A stretch of 64,000 bases of DNA from Filosporella fistucella (GCA_030077755.1 JAQJZZ010000010.1:2852001-2916000), one strand, 5' to 3'; positions 11,473 through 23,359 are shown, counted from the first letter of the stretch. Program-made: numbers and translations. Notes: generated by a model from the sequence alone, not told the origin.

Positions 11473-13572
11473 ATGCGTTGTAAGTCAGAACCTATCTTCA
11501 CTTCATAAAGCCATAGACTAATCAGAAGCGATACTCAAGTCCACGGCTCTCTCTGCATTTTTGCTATTTTGGGGTACGTTGTAGCATCGCCAGTAATTGC
11601 TCCAGAGTCGCTTTCGGCAGTGGCTCTTGCTCGCCGTGATATAGCAGCTCCAAAATCGCTTCGTGATGCTGCTCCTAAGTCAGCTCGGGATGTGGCAGCT
11701 CCAAAATCGCTTCGAGACGTAGCAGCTCCAAAGTCTGTTCGTGATGCTGCTCCAAAATCAGTCCGGGATGTGGCAGCCCCAAAATCTGTTCGTGATGCTG
11801 CTCCTAAGTCAGCCCGAGATGTGGCAGCACCAAAATCGCTTCGAGACGTAGCAGCTCCAAAATCGCTTCGTGATGCTGCTCCTAAGTCAGCCCGAGATGT
11901 GGCAGCACCAAAATCGCTTCGAGACGTAGCAGCTCCAAAGTCTGTTCGTGATGCTGCTCCAAAATCAGTCCGGGATGTGGCAGCCCCAAAATCTGTTCGT
12001 GATGCTGCTCCTAAGTCAGCCCGAGATGTGGCAGCACCAAAATCGCTTCGAGACGTAGCAGCCCCAAAATCAGCCCGGGATGCTGCTCCCAAATCTGTCC
12101 GGAACATAGCAGCTCCAAAATCTGTCCGGGATGTGGCAGCTCCCAAGTCTATTCGTGATGCTGCTCCAAAATCAGCCCGAGATGTGGCAGCTCCAAAGTC
12201 TGTTCGCGATGCTGCTCCAAAATCGGTCCGGGACGCTGCTCCAAAATCAGTTCGCGATGTGGCAGCTCCAAAGTCTGCCCGGGATGCTGCTCCAAAATCA
12301 GCTCGGGATGTGGCAGCCCCAAAGTCTGTTCGTGATGCTGCTCCGAAATCAGTCCGGGATGCTGCTCCAAAATCTGTCCGGGATGCTGCCCCTAAGTCAG
12401 CTCGGGATGTGGCAGCCCCAAAGTCTGTTCGTGATGCTGCTCCGAAATCAGTCCGGGACGCTGCTCCAAAATCAGTCCGGGATGCTGCCCCTAAGTCAGC
12501 TCGGGATGTGGCAGCCCCCAAGTCTGTTCGCGATGCTGCCCCAAAATCAGTTCGCGATGCTTCTCCAAAATCAGCTCGGGATGTGGCAGCTCCAAAGTCT
12601 GTTCGTGATGCTGCTCCAAAATCAGTCCGGGATGTGGCAGCCCCAAAGTCTGTTCGTGATGCTGCTCCAAAATCAGCCCGAGATGCTGCCCCTAAGTCAG
12701 CTCGGGATGTGGCAGCCCCAAAGTCTGTTCGCGATGCTGCTCCAAAATCGGCCCGGGACGCTGCTCCAAAATCAGTTCGCGATGCTTCTCCAAAATCAGC
12801 CCGAGATGCTGCTCCAAAATCAGCTCGGGATGTGGCAGCTCCAAAGTCTGTTCGTGATGCAGCTCCAAAATCAGTCCGGGATGCTGCCCCTAAGTCAGCT
12901 CGCGATGCTGCTCCAAAGTCTGTTCGTGATGCTGCTCCAAAATCAGCCCGAGAAGCATCTCCTGAGCCAGAACATGTCTCCAAGAGAGATCTCGCAGCTC
13001 CAAACAGCATATACGTCCGAGACAACACAGAGATATCATCTGATCATGTTCTCCGCTACCTCAAAGACCGAAGTCTCATCACTTGGGTCCCATCTGGCAG
13101 CGGCCGGGTTGCGGACATCACGGATGCTCTGTGGGATATTGGTCTTTCAGGAGCGGCTCGTAGGAAAAGGTCAATGGCCCCTCTCAAAAACCGCAAGCGT
13201 TCCATCGCAATGTTAGCCAACCAGGATATGGGTGAACTTGACGGCCTGGTGGCTTGCTACGAACAGGAAATAGAAATTTCCTCTGCTCGTCTCGTCAAGG
13301 CCATAGCAGAAGTGTGCCAATCCTTTGCAAAGAAGTCAGCTACGGGAACGCTTCGAATCTGGGAGACGACTATTGATGGCACTCACATACGTTTTGGAAT
13401 GCGAGTTCTTGGTAGTAGTGGGAGCGGTAGCGATATCGCCGTGTGCCAATCGACATTGTCAAAAGTCGAGCAGAAATGCCAGAAAAGCGGCCACTCCTCG
13501 GGTGGCCAGGTCGAGTTGGGCAAGGAATTCCTGTTTACCGTTGATCCCACCCCTTTCCGTTTGGGGTTGTAA
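11473..13572 (+). CDS. Secreted tandem-repeat protein, about 52 copies of (V)AAPKSxRD
   Basis: A 7-nt first exon (11473-11479) and exon 11540-13572 give 679 residues. The 60 bp intron has a CTAAT branch, and splicing creates a signal peptide (about 1-18; MRFHGSLCIFAIL then GYVVASP). From about residue 34 to 475 the protein is about 52 tandem units, AAPKS[VAL]RD (8 aa) or VAAPKS[VAL]RD (9 aa). A unique C-terminal region (about 200 residues) follows, with basic sites SKR, ARRKR and NRKR and a small domain having three cysteines. The units are highly basic/acidic and lack aromatic residues and dibasic Kex2 sites. Possible roles are a wall or matrix protein or a peptide precursor; no family recognised. 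The repeat also keeps the other frames and the opposite strand open, which is a by-product of 24/27-bp periodicity. Confidence 0.75.
11641..12957 (+). repeat. Coding minisatellite, 24/27-bp units
   Basis: About 52 in-frame units of 24 bp (AAPKSxRD) and 27 bp (VAAPKSxRD) arranged in higher-order blocks. For example, a block covering roughly units 2-7 reappears as units 10-15. Variation sits mainly at the sixth residue (V/A/L) and in synonymous third positions, which suggests expansion by unequal exchange with selection on the peptide. Confidence 0.9.
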
Positions 13573-14910
13573 GCTCGATGAGATGAACCATGGTGAGCTG
13601 ATGTTATGATGGAGGAAAAACATCGGATTGTGCGTTGTTCAGGTTGCAGGCTGGGCGTCTGATGGTCACGTGATACACAGGATTTCGTTCTTGGTGCAGG
13701 AAGGGCGGCTGTGAAATTGAAATTAAACTGAAATTGAAAGGGAATGTCATTCTTTAGTCCGCACCTCTTAGTTGCAGTAAGTGGAGGAGTGACGCGGAAA
13801 TTTTTATTCCTCAACACACTTGGATCATTCGACTTTAATTGCTCTCCCCTAAATTCCCAGTTCTACTATTATCGCCTGTGGCTCCTATGCCCTTGATGTT
13901 TCGATGGTCAAAGTATCGGAATCAATAGCTTTAGTAATGTAGTAAGTAGACTTCAGGTACACGACCAGGCAACGTGCTCTCCTCAGCTCGGCTTCAAGTC
14001 ATTGTATGCTATAGATACGTCAAGGGGTGTATATTCACTCCATTGCTGGGTTAAAGCTCGCGTTAGCTATTAATCTCTTGGAGTTGGAGCCCAAGAGTGA
14101 AACGCTTGTCATCTAATGCTTCTCGATGTGAAACGGAAAGAAGTAATCCCGATTCCCGAGGGTCACTTTTCTCTGAAAGTCCAGTTAGCGCCTTGGCGAA
14201 ACTTTTGGCAGAGTCTTAGACAAATCTTGGCCAACTTTCACACTTTTTTACGTAAGCATAGGTTACACATTAGTCGTACATCGGTTTTTAACTAGAATCG
14301 TACTCTAAAGGAATGCGCATCTAATGCCGTTATTATGGCTCTTGTACGACGATTGATAGGGTGGCAATTGCAATTCAATTGGACTTTAAGCCTCAAGTCA
14401 GGTGGCTACTGCCGTTGCTTAGCCGAGCCCTGGCTGCTGTTCTGGCAGGTGGGAGCCATTCCGTACGCTGGGTTAAGACAGCCAAAGCTATGCTTGCCCA
14501 CCACCTCCTAGAAGCCTTAATTGCAACCGAAGGCATCCGGAGGGGCGCAATCCCAGTTCCTAATTACTATTTTAAGTTCTATAAGCCATTGCGTAACAAT
14601 ACAAATTATTCGTTATTAAAGGTACATAGCGTATTAGAAGTCTACAAGTTACTCGGAAATTCTGCGGTACTGGATTTTTAGATTCACTGTAAAATGACCT
14701 ATAACATGAATAGAGGAAAAGTTATTATAGAGCTTGTTTGCAAGACAAGGACCTTATCTCAAAACAAGGTACAATACCTTCAGGTAATAAAATTAGAGAA
14801 GATATGGTACGAAAGAAGAATCTGGTTAGAAACTTCGAGTCTTTGAGGATTTAAATAACAGACTAGTGAGATCCACCCTCTTTCTATGTATCTCAATCCC
14901 AAAAAAGGGC
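13573..14910. other. Intergenic, no gene seen
   Basis: About 1.34 kb between the repeat-protein 3' end and the P450 3' end. It holds a TCACGTGA octamer at 13666-13673. An unsupported ORF at 14361-14681 has no recognisable domain and was not accepted as a gene. Confidence 0.4.
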
Positions 14911-16646
14911 CTACGCATACTTCATAAGAATATCTTCCTCTGCCTTCCCAAACTCCCTCAAGATCGTCTCTCTCCTCTTCTCGCTCCTAACCTTAACCTC
15001 ACACCCAAACGGCTTTGCACACGTCAAGAAGCCCTCACTATACGCCGTAACAGGATCTACATCAACATCCTCACTCCTCCTCCTCACTCCCTTCTCATCC
15101 CTCCCAGGCATAAACTCAAACGCCCAAAGCAACTTCACAATTCCCAGCCACAGATTCCGTTCCGCAAGATGGATACCAGGACACAGACGTCTCCCAGCTC
15201 CATATCCATAATGATCTCTCTCTTCGTAATTAGCTGACGCAGCTAACTCAGGAGCGAGTTTCGTGACGCCGAGATAGTGATCTGGATTGAAGGTTTCTGG
15301 ATCAGGGAAACGGGACTCATCGTGGTGCATTCCCCATGCGTTAATGAGGATTGTACTTCCTTTTGGGATGAACTTTCCGTCTACCCAGTCGTCTTCTGCG
15401 TTGCAATGTGGGAATGCTAAGGGTACCACTGGACGCCAACGCATAGCTTCTTTGACGCAAGCAGCTATGTAAGGTAATTTCTCGTAGTCATCCCAAACAG
15501 GTGTCCTGTCTTCTGAGACGATAGAATCGATTTCCTCTTGTGCTTTTCTCATGACTGCTGGCCAGCGTGTCATCACGTGGATAAATGCTATTATGATACT
15601 GGAACTTGTATCACTTCCTCCTTCCATCATGACACCACCTAGGAAATAGAGTTGATGGCGACTGAAACCCAATTTCTCGTTCTGGTCTAGCACGCGATCC
15701 ATGAAGGAGGCTTTCTTGACGGCTTTTGAACGCCGCAGGAGCACGATGTCGAGGTATTGGGAATAGAGCTCATTCATTTCTTTGCCGACGTGACGGGCGC
15801 GAGATTTCCAGTTTCCGAGGAGGAATTCGGGGATGTAGTGTAGGAAGGGGATGATGTCGACTGGTGGTGTGTTGCCGGTTTCCATGACGGTAGACCAGAT
15901 CTCCATAAGATCGTACAGCTTGGTCATGTGTGGAGTGTCGATATATGGTGTTCGAACACCGAATACTAATTCCGTTAGCTGTCGGATTTCTAGCCCGAGA
16001 AAATGACGTGCATAAACTCATCACAATAGAATTACTAAATCGCTTCGGATGCTGCATGTGTTTCCCAGGTAAAGTCATAAAGTCCTTGCACATTTGGATA
16101 GCTTCTGCATCCACCAGCTTGGTATGCTCATTTATGACCATACTCTCCATGAAATGCTGATGAACCATTTTTCGGAATGCTCTCCAGGTATTCCCGTAGT
16201 CCATGACAAGTAAATGGTCACCACCAGTGATGAGTCCATTACCGACATAAGAAGGTGGTCGATTACTGTATATTGATGACTTTTTATCAATGAGATTCTT
16301 GACGAGTCGACGGTCTGTCAGAACAATCATTGTTCCGGGTCCGAGTTTGAGGGAATATATCCCGCCGTAGGTTTTTGCCCATTCTGTGAATCTGAAGGTG
16401 TTAGAAGCGTACTGGTGGGAATGGATAAAGAGGTTGAATCTCACTTCAGATGTGCATTCTTAAGAGGCATCTGGTGAAGATTCCCAAGAATTGGCAAAGT
16501 AGGAGGTCCTATCAACGTCAAGTCAAGCTCTTCTTGAGGATTCTACACATACCATCTGGAAAATTGCGACCTCGTGATCCAACCGTTAATGCGAGATAAG
16601 TGAGAGCAGCGACGGCGGCAATGCCGAGTAGTAAGAGTACAGCCAT
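14911..16646 (-). CDS. Cytochrome P450 monooxygenase
   Basis: Exons 16646-16553, 16508-16445, 16391-16018 and 15965-14911 give 528 residues. An N-terminal membrane anchor (LLLLGIAAVAALTYLAL) is followed by a proline-rich hinge (FPDGPPTLPILGN). The I-helix has MEGGSDTSSS (about 291-300), the K-helix ExxR is EAMR (350-353), and the heme loop is YGAGRRLCPGIH with ligand Cys at about 439. P450s hydroxylate or O-dealkylate lipophilic substrates at the ER with electrons from CPR. The third intron (16017-15966) uses a weak GTTTAT donor but a perfect GCTAAC branch, so that junction is the least certain. It lies next to a FAD monooxygenase and has the GCGGGGT inverted repeat in its promoter, so it is probably the first or side-chain oxidation step of the aromatic cluster. 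Confidence 0.9.
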
Positions 16647-16829
16647 GATGATGAGCTGTAATCTGTGAGTAGAAGAATGATTATGAGAACAATCACGGCC
16701 TTTATGATAATATAGTCGTACAGAGGAATCGACGCTTCACCAAGATACCGCAGATCCTCAGGACGGTCGAATTCTGATTGGCACATTCGTCCCAGCGGAC
16801 AGTCTTGTATTACCCCAGACACCCGATGT

Positions 16830-16851
16830 GCGGGGTACTTAGTCACCCCGC
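16830..16851. promoter_or_regulatory. Candidate operator in P450 promoter: 7-bp inverted repeat, 8-bp spacer
   Basis: GCGGGGT (16830-16836) and its exact complement ACCCCGC (16845-16851) are separated by 8 bp, about 185 bp upstream of the P450 ATG. The same GCGGGGTA half-site occurs in the regulator and hydrolase promoters of this block. Paired GC-rich triplets suit a Zn2Cys6 dimer. Confidence 0.6.
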
Positions 16852-16917
16852 ATTTAACTAAGTTAGAAGACAGGCACTTATTCTGATCTATTAGATTTGA
16901 GGTAATCTTCATTGGTT

Positions 16918-18939
16918 CTACAATCTTCCCAAAATCGACTGTAGAACGTGTTGCAACTTTTCTGTGGCATCCGAAATCATGGTTTGGGCCCGCCAAGCAA
17001 CAAATCTATCAGGTCGCACAAGAACGCAACCGTCTTCCTCAATCTCTCTCCGCTGAGCCCAATCCGAGTATACATCTTGATAATCTTGGCCCCATCCGAT
17101 TGAGTACGCATTTACAGTGATATTCAATGCCTTTCCTGCTGCTACAGCAGCGGCTTTCCAAGCTTCACCACCAATGCCAGTCAGGAGACAAAAAGATCCG
17201 TGGCCTGCGAGATCAATAGTAGAGATTTGTTTTCCTGGGATACGAGTGTTCAACCATGCATGTGGCAAGCGACTACCAGGATATGTTGTGATCTCATGTT
17301 GTAAGACTGGATCTGCAGGCAATGGTGGCCTAGAAGACTCTTCGTCGACACATATTGCCTTTGACTCGTAGCGTTGGTTCATTTCAACACCTACCCCATG
17401 AAACTCGTGAGATGTACCTTTTATAGCTTCTTGAAGTCTTTGTCTTCTTGCTTTTCCTTCAGGTGTAGCTTGAGACAACTCTGCAAAATGCTTCTTCCGT
17501 ACTTCAAGGTCAGGGTCCATCATGCCCAGGGCTTCCCAAACAGGAACGTGATCTCGAAGTCCTTGGTTAGCTCGAGTAATTACAGACTCTCCAACTGGTT
17601 GACGCTCAAGAGTATAAGAGTCGAGAAGGTGGGGAGATGCACGGCCATCCAAAACATATGCTATCTTCCAAGCTAAATTGTAAGCATCTTGTATGCAGGT
17701 ATTGGATCCAAGGCCATTCAGGGGAGGGTGTCTATGAACGGCATCACCGAGACAGAATCTACTAGGTCAGTAAAGTAAACTCTTGGTTGAATGTGCACCT
17801 ACATGTTGCCATCAGAGTAGTATTCAGCTACAATCTCATTGATGAACCACTTGGAAATGCCCAATATTTCAACCGATAGCGTATCGTCTCCAACCATGGA
17901 CTTGACACAGTCAAGATATTCTTCATGTGTTGGTGCAAAGTCAACACCTGCACCTGGTGCTGGAAACAAGATGAACATCCACCTGAGAAATTAGCAGAGT
18001 TTTGTAAGCAGAACTTTCACTCACTCATCCCAAGGCTTCACCATTCTCACAATAGCGGTCCAGCCGAATGCGGGTCTTTCTTCATCTGGTCTCATCACCC
18101 AATGCAAATTACCCATTCTATGCTCCATCACACGTTCCAAATCTACTTTCACCAGTACATTGATGGCCAAACCTTGACCTGGTTTCTTGACCAACGGAAT
18201 CTTCAATTGTCTCAGTACCTGGCTCCTAGCACCATCGCATCCAAACAAATATTTGGACCTTATGCTATATATTTGTTTGGAGAGGTTATCTTGAACTGTA
18301 CTGAGTATAGTGCCAGAAGGCTCTCGTTCGAACGAAAGGAATGAAGTGTCGAAGCGACATGAGAATCCATTATGTGTTGCATGGTGCACAAGAATAGGCT
18401 CTAGGACTGTTTGAGGAATGTCCACATGGTTGCAAGGACTGGCAGCATCATAATCACCCTGCACTCTTAGCAGTATTCAAGCAGCGCCTCAATCTAGGTA
18501 CTCACAGCTCTCTGTGGATCATTTCCCCACGAATAGATTCTTCCAAATTCCTCTCCTGCCATGCTTCGACACCACCTGGTATGCTGCATACAATCGCCTT
18601 TCACAGCACGTTGCATACATTCTTCCTCCAGACCAATATCGCGAAGGCACTCGAGAGCTGCCATGTTTGTGATATGGGCTCTTGGTGTATCTGCTGTGCT
18701 CGGAGTCGACGCCAGCATAATTCCTTTAAGCCCTGCATATATTAGCAAAGGAGTCAATTACTGGTATCGGAGGACTCACCATGCTGGGTCAAGAAGCAGG
18801 CCAGTGCTGCACCTGCAGGACCTGCGCCGATGATAAGTAGATCGGTTTCAATAGCTTCCACGGCTTCAATGTTTCTTTCTTGCTTGGCATCCTCTCTTCT
18901 ACCTTCCGCTGCAGACGTTGTTCCTTCCAAATGAGGCAT
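16918..18939 (-). CDS. FAD-dependent aromatic hydroxylase (PHBH/phenol 2-monooxygenase-like)
   Basis: Exons 18939-18780, 18732-18506, 18458-18025, 17982-17803 and 17761-16918 give 614 residues; all four introns splice in frame. Group A flavin monooxygenase landmarks are present: GAGPAG (38-43) binding FAD, the DG motif FGCDGARSQ, and the GD motif CLGDAVHRHPPLNGLGSN (about 337-354). A thioredoxin-like C-terminal part follows. These enzymes use NAD(P)H and O2 to hydroxylate phenols or aromatic acids to catechols; the closest known types are phenol 2-monooxygenase and 2,4-dichlorophenol 6-monooxygenase. It is divergent from an extradiol dioxygenase, so its product is probably the catechol that enzyme opens. 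The GTG at 18945 in the same frame was rejected in favour of the ATG at 18939. Confidence 0.92.
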
Positions 18940-19621
18940 TGCCACGGCAAGGCACTATAACCTTTTGATCTGCTTGTAGTAGGTATATGAAGTCAAGGTA
19001 AAGGAAGGGAATGAGATCAAAGAAATATGATGAACAGAAACAATACCTTCATGTTTGCACAACCATACTGTGTAAACCTTTGTAAGAGTTGGTAATACAT
19101 TTGTCACTTACCAGGTCTAGCATAGCGGTAACGACAAGGAGATGGAAGTGGAGTTGTGGAGTCAATTGAGCAATTGAGAGGTACAAGAGAAAGTTAGTTT
19201 GAGTCTGAGTATGAGGATGTTGGGGTCGGCAAATGGCCCAGGCCTGCAAGTTGAGACCCCGCAGGCGGCATTCGACCGCTGTGGCTGAGACATTATCTCT
19301 ATCTCCCCGAGACTTTCATTCTTCCTCCCCATCGGCCATCCGCATCTCCATCCACCACGTCAATTAGTCCGTTACAATTGTCCGTAACCCCACATCGCCG
19401 TCCCACATCAGCACCATGCTGTTTTACCATAACTCGAAGGATAAGACCACGAACATGAGTGGCGGCAGATATACTGGCTCGACTGGATATATGTCTCGTC
19501 AGAGCCTTGAACTCGTGCCAGCAATCGAACCTCTCCGTTCTCCGGATTGAACTCTGTACCTCTGCGAATCTGCAACTCAAGCAAGCTATCAACCTCCCCA
19601 TTCTATCCGAGATCTGCCAAA
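18940..19621. promoter_or_regulatory. Bidirectional promoter of monooxygenase and extradiol dioxygenase
   Basis: This 682 bp region controls two divergent pathway genes. It has a GGGGT half-site at 19222-19226 and ACCCCGC at 19256-19262 (29 bp apart), a looser form of the element in the other cluster promoters. A CCGC/GCGG-rich stretch follows at 19261-19280. Confidence 0.5.
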
Positions 19622-20629
19622 ATGTCTCCATCTGCAGCAAAGCAGAAGATCAGCTTGAAGCGTATAGCCCATGTCTTTTACACGCACAAGAATCTCGAAG
19701 CAGCAAATCAATTCTACCTGGACTTTGGATTCAGCATTGTTCAGCGAACTGAGGACACTATATATTATAGAGGATATGGCACAGAGCCATTTGTTGTTTG
19801 TGCTACGAAGGGAACAGAGGACAAATTTGGTGGATCAGGATGGGTGGTAGATTCCATGGAAGATCTCGAATTGGCAACTTCCCTTCCAAATGCTACGCCA
19901 ATTCACGACCTCGATACTCCGGGAGGTGGAAAGGGCGTAACGTTCTACGAGCCAGTCGACAATTGTCCATGGCATTTAGTCTATGGGCAAACAACAGTTG
20001 AGATCACAGAAACATTCCCAGAACTTGTATACAATTTCCCAACCTCGAAACACAGACCAGTCAACAAGACACAGAGATTCAGGAAGGGGCCTGCACCGAT
20101 ACACAAGATTGGTCATTTCGGGTTATGTGTGACGGACTACAAGAAAGCTTTCCAATTCTACACGGAGAACTTCAATCTCAAGCCGACTGAGTTGGTGTAC
20201 GATCCTGATACGAATGAGGATATCACTACCTTTTTGCATCTGGACCGAGGTGATGAATGGGTAGACCATCATTGCTTCTTCTTTTTCGAGGGTCCCAAAT
20301 TCCACGTTCATCATTCCAGCTTTGAGGTCTTCGATTTCGACATACAGATGCTCGGACATACTTGGTTAACGGAGAAGAAGTACGAAAACTGCTGGGGAGT
20401 TGGAAGGCATGTCATGGGAAGCCAGATTTTCGATTACTGGTTTGATCCAAGTAAATTCATCTTGGAACACTATGTGGATGGCGACTTGGTGAACGATGAG
20501 ACGCCAGTTAATCGCACAAAAGCTGGTCCGGGTAATCTACACGTTTGGGGTAAGGTTTCGTTCCTGTCGAGTCTCTTCATATGCTAACATTGTACAGGCC
20601 CAGAAGTCCCTGCAACGTTCCTGCAATAG
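19622..20629 (+). CDS. Type I extradiol ring-cleavage dioxygenase (VOC superfamily)
   Basis: Exons 19622-20549 and 20598-20629 give 319 residues; the 48 bp intron ends the protein as VPATFLQ. Two glyoxalase/VOC modules are visible (about 13-130 and 160-290). The expected facial triad is His165 in GHFGLCVTDY, His230 or His231 in VHHSSFEVFDFD, and Glu282 in FILEHYVDGD. Type I extradiol enzymes use Fe(II) and O2 to cut a catechol next to its hydroxyl pair, giving a yellow 2-hydroxymuconic semialdehyde or acylpyruvate-type product. Divergent from the FAD monooxygenase and upstream of the regulator. An in-frame ATG at 19547 would add 25 residues; the chosen start matches the family length. Fungal ring cleavage usually follows intradiol or gentisate/homogentisate routes, so this type is notable. 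Confidence 0.88.
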
Positions 20630-21053
20630 ATTGCAGATTCATGATGATTGAGATTGTGAAATTGGCGGAGGCGTTCTTTGGACAATTACCTCAAATTTTG
20701 GATGTTTAAATTACCATCTTCAATCACAAACATATTTCACCATTTGGCTAGCGAATTGATGGATCATAAATTTGTAAAGTAAATCCTTGGAACAGAAATC
20801 TTGAACATTGCGTGCGGGTATGACTTCCTCATGCCAACAACGTCAATTCCGGATATTTGCGGGGTAGTTCCCGTCAGCTCTTTAGCCCCGCAGGCAAATG
20901 GCGGGCCAATTCCACAATTCAGCGGTCAAATAGTGATTGGTCACGCTGCATTTAGTATGTAAAGCTTGGCTACCAAACATATATTACAACAAACCTCCCG
21001 AGAATTCATCCGCATACTTTCGGGCGACGTGTGGTCTAGTAGACTCAAAGAAG
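20630..21053. promoter_or_regulatory. Promoter of the Zn2Cys6 regulator, with GCGGGGT/CCCCGC pair
   Basis: GCGGGGT at 20859-20865 and CCCCGC at 20886-20891 flank a 20-bp spacer, about 165-195 bp upstream of the regulator ATG. Presence in its own promoter suggests autoregulation. The rest of the 424 bp holds the dioxygenase 3' end and AT-rich sequence. Confidence 0.55.
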
Positions 21054-23359
21054 ATGTCTTCTGATCGCGAATCTCCCAGAAATCAAGGCAACCTTGCATG
21101 TGAACGATGTAAGCGGTATGTTAGACATCCTTCGACTTTCAATTCGAGGTTAACGATATATTGTTAGCCGCAAAATCAAATGGTCAGCTTCTACACATTC
21201 GTCCCACATTCTGAATTGGTATTTCCTAACCGGATGAAGTGATCGCCTTTTACCTTCTTGCCATAAGTGTCTCCACATATCCGCAGCATGCACATACCCA
21301 TTGCTTGCTAATAAACCCGGACCAAAGCCAGGTACGAGCGGACCAATATACCTCTTGGTCAGGACTAATGTACTTTAGGTGGTATACATCGAAGAAGTCG
21401 ACATGCATACAGGGTCTCCAATACTCCACAGAACTCGGGACGTCCCGAGAGACTTAGAGGTGAACCGCCATCAGGACAGGACGATCTCGCAAATCGACAG
21501 TTGGGAGACGACGTATCAAATTTTGACTCCGATGGGACTGGATCCAGGGGCTTGAGCCTCTCTCAACTTGTACATCCTTCACATGATCCACCGCTAAATA
21601 ATGGGTCGCCGACAACTAATCGTCGCTCCATTAGCACGCACGATACCAGGTCAGTGGTAGAGAACGCCTGTCATGGCCTTGGAATCTCACTACAGATGTG
21701 CAATTCGCTGTAAGCATTCTACTTACAAGTGCCGTCTCCTTCTTCTGATCAAGATATAGAATTGATGCTTATTTTGATCATATGACTGCGTTTTCACTCT
21801 TCCACCGCCCAACATTCCAGACGACACTTAACTCCATTCCCAACGAGATTGAGGCTCAAGCTTTACTTGCCTCAATGTTTTCCTTCTCCGCTCGATTTGT
21901 CGACATTCCTTCACAGGATGGTCATGATCTGAATAGCCCTAGACACACCAGGTTCCATGAAGTAGCTGAGAAATTGACAGAAGAAGCACTGAAACAATGT
22001 GCTGATGAAGTTCCTTCGATTTCTTTGCTGCAAGCATTGATCTTGACAACATTTCATGCATTGATAAAAGGTGTGCGAGGTCGAGCATGGAGGTCTGTTG
22101 GAGAATGTGTTCGTATCGCCTATGAGATGCATTTGCATCTTATTGATAGAACCTCTACAAAATCAAACCAGCCCAAATCTGGTCCCTCCATAGACGAAGA
22201 GAAGCGACGGGCATGGTGGGCAATATGGGAGTTTGACGTCTTTGCGAGCACAATCCGACGACTACCAACCTCAATACAATGGTCACAAAATCAAACCTGG
22301 CTTCCCATTGAAGATCAGATATGGTTCTCAAATCGAGAGTCAGAGAGTTGTGCACTGGATCCAGATCCTACCCGAGCTTGGAAATCCCTGCAGCAGACTG
22401 GCAATCAAAGTTCAAAGGCGTGGTTCATTGTCCTCAATGCATTAATGCGACATGCTCATCTTTCATCCTATCCACAGGCATATTCTCAGAGACATTCAAT
22501 GACTTCCGCAGACGCGGACTTGATATCGAATTCTCTATATTGTTTGTCCGCGGCACTACCTCAAAAACTTACGTACCAAAGCGAACTTTTGGCGTTTGAT
22601 CCTAAAGATCCTCGCCAGTTTCAACTTGAGGGCGCAAAGCACAGCATTCACATCATGACCCAACTGTCTCGGTTCATGATAAACCACCAGAGGGTTTTTG
22701 AAAGCACATCTCGTCAAGTAGATCTGTCGAATAATGCCAATCTCGTGCAAGTGAAGCCGCCTGACCAAGCAGCATGGACACATTATACCGCTGCTTCGGA
22801 TCAGATCGTCTCACTCGTTCGAAATTGTGCGCCAAGACATATTCAATATGTGAACCCATTTCTGGCCAGTACCATATGGCTTGCTGCTGCTGCGCAAATT
22901 GTTGCTAAAGATTTCGGACCATCGAGTTCCAACATTCGGATCTCAAACCTAGATGTTTTACAGAGCAACCTGGATTCGTTCGTCTCTTTTTGGGGTGTTT
23001 CTGAATCTTTGAAGCAGAAGTTAAGTACACTTGAGTACAAGCTTAAAAGCCTCAAGAATCATGACAGAGGGCGAGATTTACTCTCTTCGATTGTCACTCA
23101 CCGTCAAATCGCAATTCCTGAAGTTCACAGTGAATTCCGACCAGAGACAACAAGTAACGATTATAGCAGTAACAATGCAAATCCGTATTTGAGCCGAGCA
23201 TTGCCTACTTTACAACCTGGAATCGACAACGCATTTGCCTCTAGCTGGCAAGTTCCTCAAGATTTTGACATGCAGAATATACCTTTCAATAACGAAGGTG
23301 GCTTGAATCTATGGGGATGGGGTATAGATGAATTGCTCATGTATGGTGGAGCTGAGTAG
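21054..23359 (+). CDS. Zn2Cys6 transcription factor with fungal-specific middle domain
   Basis: Five exons, 21054-21115, 21168-21182 (15 nt), 21240-21331, 21379-21709 and 21760-23359, give 699 residues. The DNA-binding domain only appears after splicing: ACERCKRRKIKCDRL followed by CHKCLHISAAC, a perfect C-x2-C-x6-C-x6-C-x2-C-x6-C binuclear zinc cluster near residue 17. A basic linker and an acidic/Ser-rich segment follow, then the fungal-specific domain from about IDAYFDHMTAFSLFHRPTF onward. These proteins bind paired CGG-type triplets and usually control the cluster they sit in. The matching GC-rich inverted repeats in nearby promoters support a pathway-specific activator, probably responding to the aromatic substrate. 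Exon 2 is only five codons, so automatic predictions may miss the zinc cluster. Confidence 0.9.

Noticed and set aside
11641..12957. CRISPR-like regular repeats
   Set aside because: Repeats are in-frame peptide units with no unique spacers, in a eukaryotic genome.
11535..13028. A 497-codon open frame on the minus strand and a 361-codon frame on plus within the repeat gene
   Set aside because: Unit lengths of 24 and 27 bp are multiples of three, so any stop-free unit stays open in other frames. The plus frame chosen has a signal peptide, an intron and a unique C-terminal domain; the others do not.
14361..14681. 106-codon plus-strand ORF
   Set aside because: No domain, signal peptide, splice partner or recognisable pattern.
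18937..18945. GTG start for the FAD monooxygenase
   Set aside because: Eukaryotic initiation at GTG is unlikely and an ATG lies two codons downstream; the same reasoning was applied at 42837, 32882 and 47710.
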